Positions 62,871 through 64,000 of a DNA stretch of 64,000 nucleotides are shown here, in pieces. The stretch lies in the NCBI RefSeq assembly GCF_024721605.1, contig NZ_CP102630.1:1860001-1924000 (forward strand), read 5' to 3'. Origin of the DNA: Sphingomicrobium flavum (GTDB lineage: Bacteria > Pseudomonadota > Alphaproteobacteria > Sphingomonadales > Sphingomonadaceae). Below the pieces are notes generated by a model. That model was not told the DNA's origin. It searched no databases and was given only the letters and a program-made list of their open reading frames with translations. The position numbers and the translations under genes were made by a program. Position 1 is the stretch's first letter. Each line of letters starts with the position of its first letter.

Positions 62871-64000
62871 ACGCCCCCGCCACCCTCACCAATGACGTGG
62901 TTGACGTGCGCGACCAGTTTCCCGGCCTGCCGGAAGGCTGGTATTATCTCGACACCGCCGCGACCGCACAGAAACCGCAGGCGGTGATCGGCGCCATCAC
63001 CAAGGCCTATGCGCACGACTACGCCACCGTCCATCGCGGCGTCTATGAACGCTCCGCCGCGATGACCAAAAGCTATGAGGATGCACGCACTGCCGCCGCC
63101 TCGCTGATCGGCGGCAAGCCGGAAGAGACGGTCTTCACCCGCGGCGCGACCGAGGCGATCAACCTCGTCGCGCAAAGCTGGGGCCGAGCCAACCTGAAGG
63201 CTGGCGACCGCATCCTGCTCTCGCGCCTCGAACATCATTCCAACATCGTGCCCTGGCAGATGCTGGCGAAAGAGGTGGGCGCTGAGATCGACGTCTGCCA
63301 CATCACCCAGGACGGCCGCATCGATCTGGAAGCAATGGAGGAGATGCTGACCGAGCAGCACAAGATGGTCGCGCTCGCCCATGTCTCCAACGTCTTCGGT
63401 TCGGTGCTCGACGCGCATGCGGCCGCCGCGCTCGCGCACAATGTGGGGGCCAAGCTCCTGCTCGACGGCTGCCAGGCTGTGCCGCGCCTGCCCGTCGACG
63501 TCGCTGCCATCGGCTGCGATTTCTACGTCTATTCGGCGCACAAGCTATACGGTCCCACCGGCATCGGCGCGCTCTGGTCGAAGCATCTTGCCGACATGCC
63601 GCCTTATCAGGGTGGCGGCTCGATGATCGACCGCGTGACCTTCGAGGAAACCACCTACGCCCCCGCCCCCACCCGCTTCGAAGCCGGCACGCCGCATATC
63701 GTCGGCGCGCTCGGCCTCCATGCCGCGATCGACTGGGTGCGCGAGCAGGATGTGGCGCGCCTCGAAACGCACGAACGCGGCCTCGTCGCCTTCGCGCGCG
63801 AAGAGCTGGCGCAGCTGGACGGCGTCACCCTCTACGGTCCCGATGATGCGCTCGGCATCGTCAGCTTCAACATGGACGGCGTGCACGGTCATGACGTCGC
63901 CACCATCCTCGACGATGCGGGCGTGGCGGTGCGCGCGGGCCATCATTGCGCCCAGCCACTGATGGATCATCTGGGCGTGCCCGCCACGGTGCGCGCCAGC
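62867..64000 (+). CDS. sufS: Cysteine desulfurase SufS (partial, runs off the right edge)
   Basis: 378 codons visible, start ATG 62867 overlapping sufD by four bases. Fold type I PLP enzyme: YLDTAATAQKPQAV, HHSNIVPWQ, the PLP lysine in YSAHKLYGPTGIG, and the active-site Cys in VRAGHHCAQPLM. It takes sulfur from cysteine for cluster assembly, usually with SufE or SufU as acceptor, which would lie beyond the window. Nearly complete: about 30 C-terminal residues are missing. Confidence 0.97.
   Translation, partial: MNAPATLTNDVVDVRDQFPGLPEGWYYLDTAATAQKPQAVIGAITKAYAHDYATVHRGVYERSAAMTKSYEDARTAAASLIGGKPEETVFTRGATEAINLVAQSWGRANLKAGDRILLSRLEHHSNIVPWQMLAKEVGAEIDVCHITQDGRIDLEAMEEMLTEQHKMVALAHVSNVFGSVLDAHAAAALAHNVGAKLLLDGCQAVPRLPVDVAAIGCDFYVYSAHKLYGPTGIGALWSKHLADMPPYQGGGSMIDRVTFEETTYAPAPTRFEAGTPHIVGALGLHAAIDWVREQDVARLETHERGLVAFAREELAQLDGVTLYGPDDALGIVSFNMDGVHGHDVATILDDAGVAVRAGHHCAQPLMDHLGVPATVRAS

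Overview
The window is about 64 kb of GC-rich, gene-dense bacterial chromosome. Codon use and gene content point to an alphaproteobacterium of the order Sphingomonadales: a dedicated-sortase target protein, tandem head-GIN proteins, a CC_3452-type secreted protein, a DUF1489 protein, a CarD factor, a CDC48-type ATPase, a long TonB-dependent receptor with a polyproline tail, and short palindromic repeats of sphingomonad style. I assign it no closer than the order. No rRNA, tRNA, CRISPR array, phage or insertion sequence was seen, and there is no intergenic stretch over 300 bases. The region reads as core chromosome with a few lineage-specific cassettes.

Layout, left to right. 1-2.3 kb: the end-truncated sortase-target gene, divergent from an XRE-type regulator. 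2.3-9.5 kb: nhaA with a structured leader, a UPF0114 membrane protein whose start abuts a hairpin, etfBA, exoD, sucC (without sucD beside it) and dinB. 9.6-12.6 kb: carD and three tandem head-GIN proteins. 12.6-22.9 kb: DUF1489, mgtE, a cyclophilin-SDR pair, the CDC48-like ATPase, an MFS exporter, two phospholipid-type enzymes, rpoZ, an HxlR regulator and a small secreted protein. 22.9-32.8 kb: rsh (ppGpp), malic enzyme, mutS and glnD. 32.9-42.9 kb: the TonB receptor, infC (probable AUA start), an M28 peptidase, a lone chemoreceptor and thrS. 42.9-44 kb: a three-gene membrane/HTH cassette preceded by three copies of an 18-bp repeat. 44-49.5 kb: two DUF898 proteins and three M48-type proteins, one with a changed catalytic residue. 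49.5-52.5 kb: a hydrolase, a TPR-like protein, gloA, gloB and a small lipoprotein. 52.5-59 kb: acyl-CoA ligase, ggt, pyrD and a DUF885 lipoprotein. 59-64 kb: the SUF iron-sulfur operon, sufR-sufB-(59 aa ORF)-sufC-sufD-sufS, cut by the right edge.

How parts work together. The SUF operon is one translationally coupled unit in which a palindromic repeat has been absorbed between sufC and sufD while an open frame is kept across it. gloA and gloB overlap by one base and form a methylglyoxal detoxification pair. The DUF898/M48 genes form a probable membrane-proteolysis unit. Several convergent pairs end on overlapping stop codons, so the genome is compacted at gene ends. The most interesting items for follow-up are the translated repeat in the suf operon, the triple 18-bp repeat before the HTH cassette, the M48 trio with an HQxxH member, the nhaA leader, the infC AUA start, and the hairpin that overlaps the UPF0114 start.
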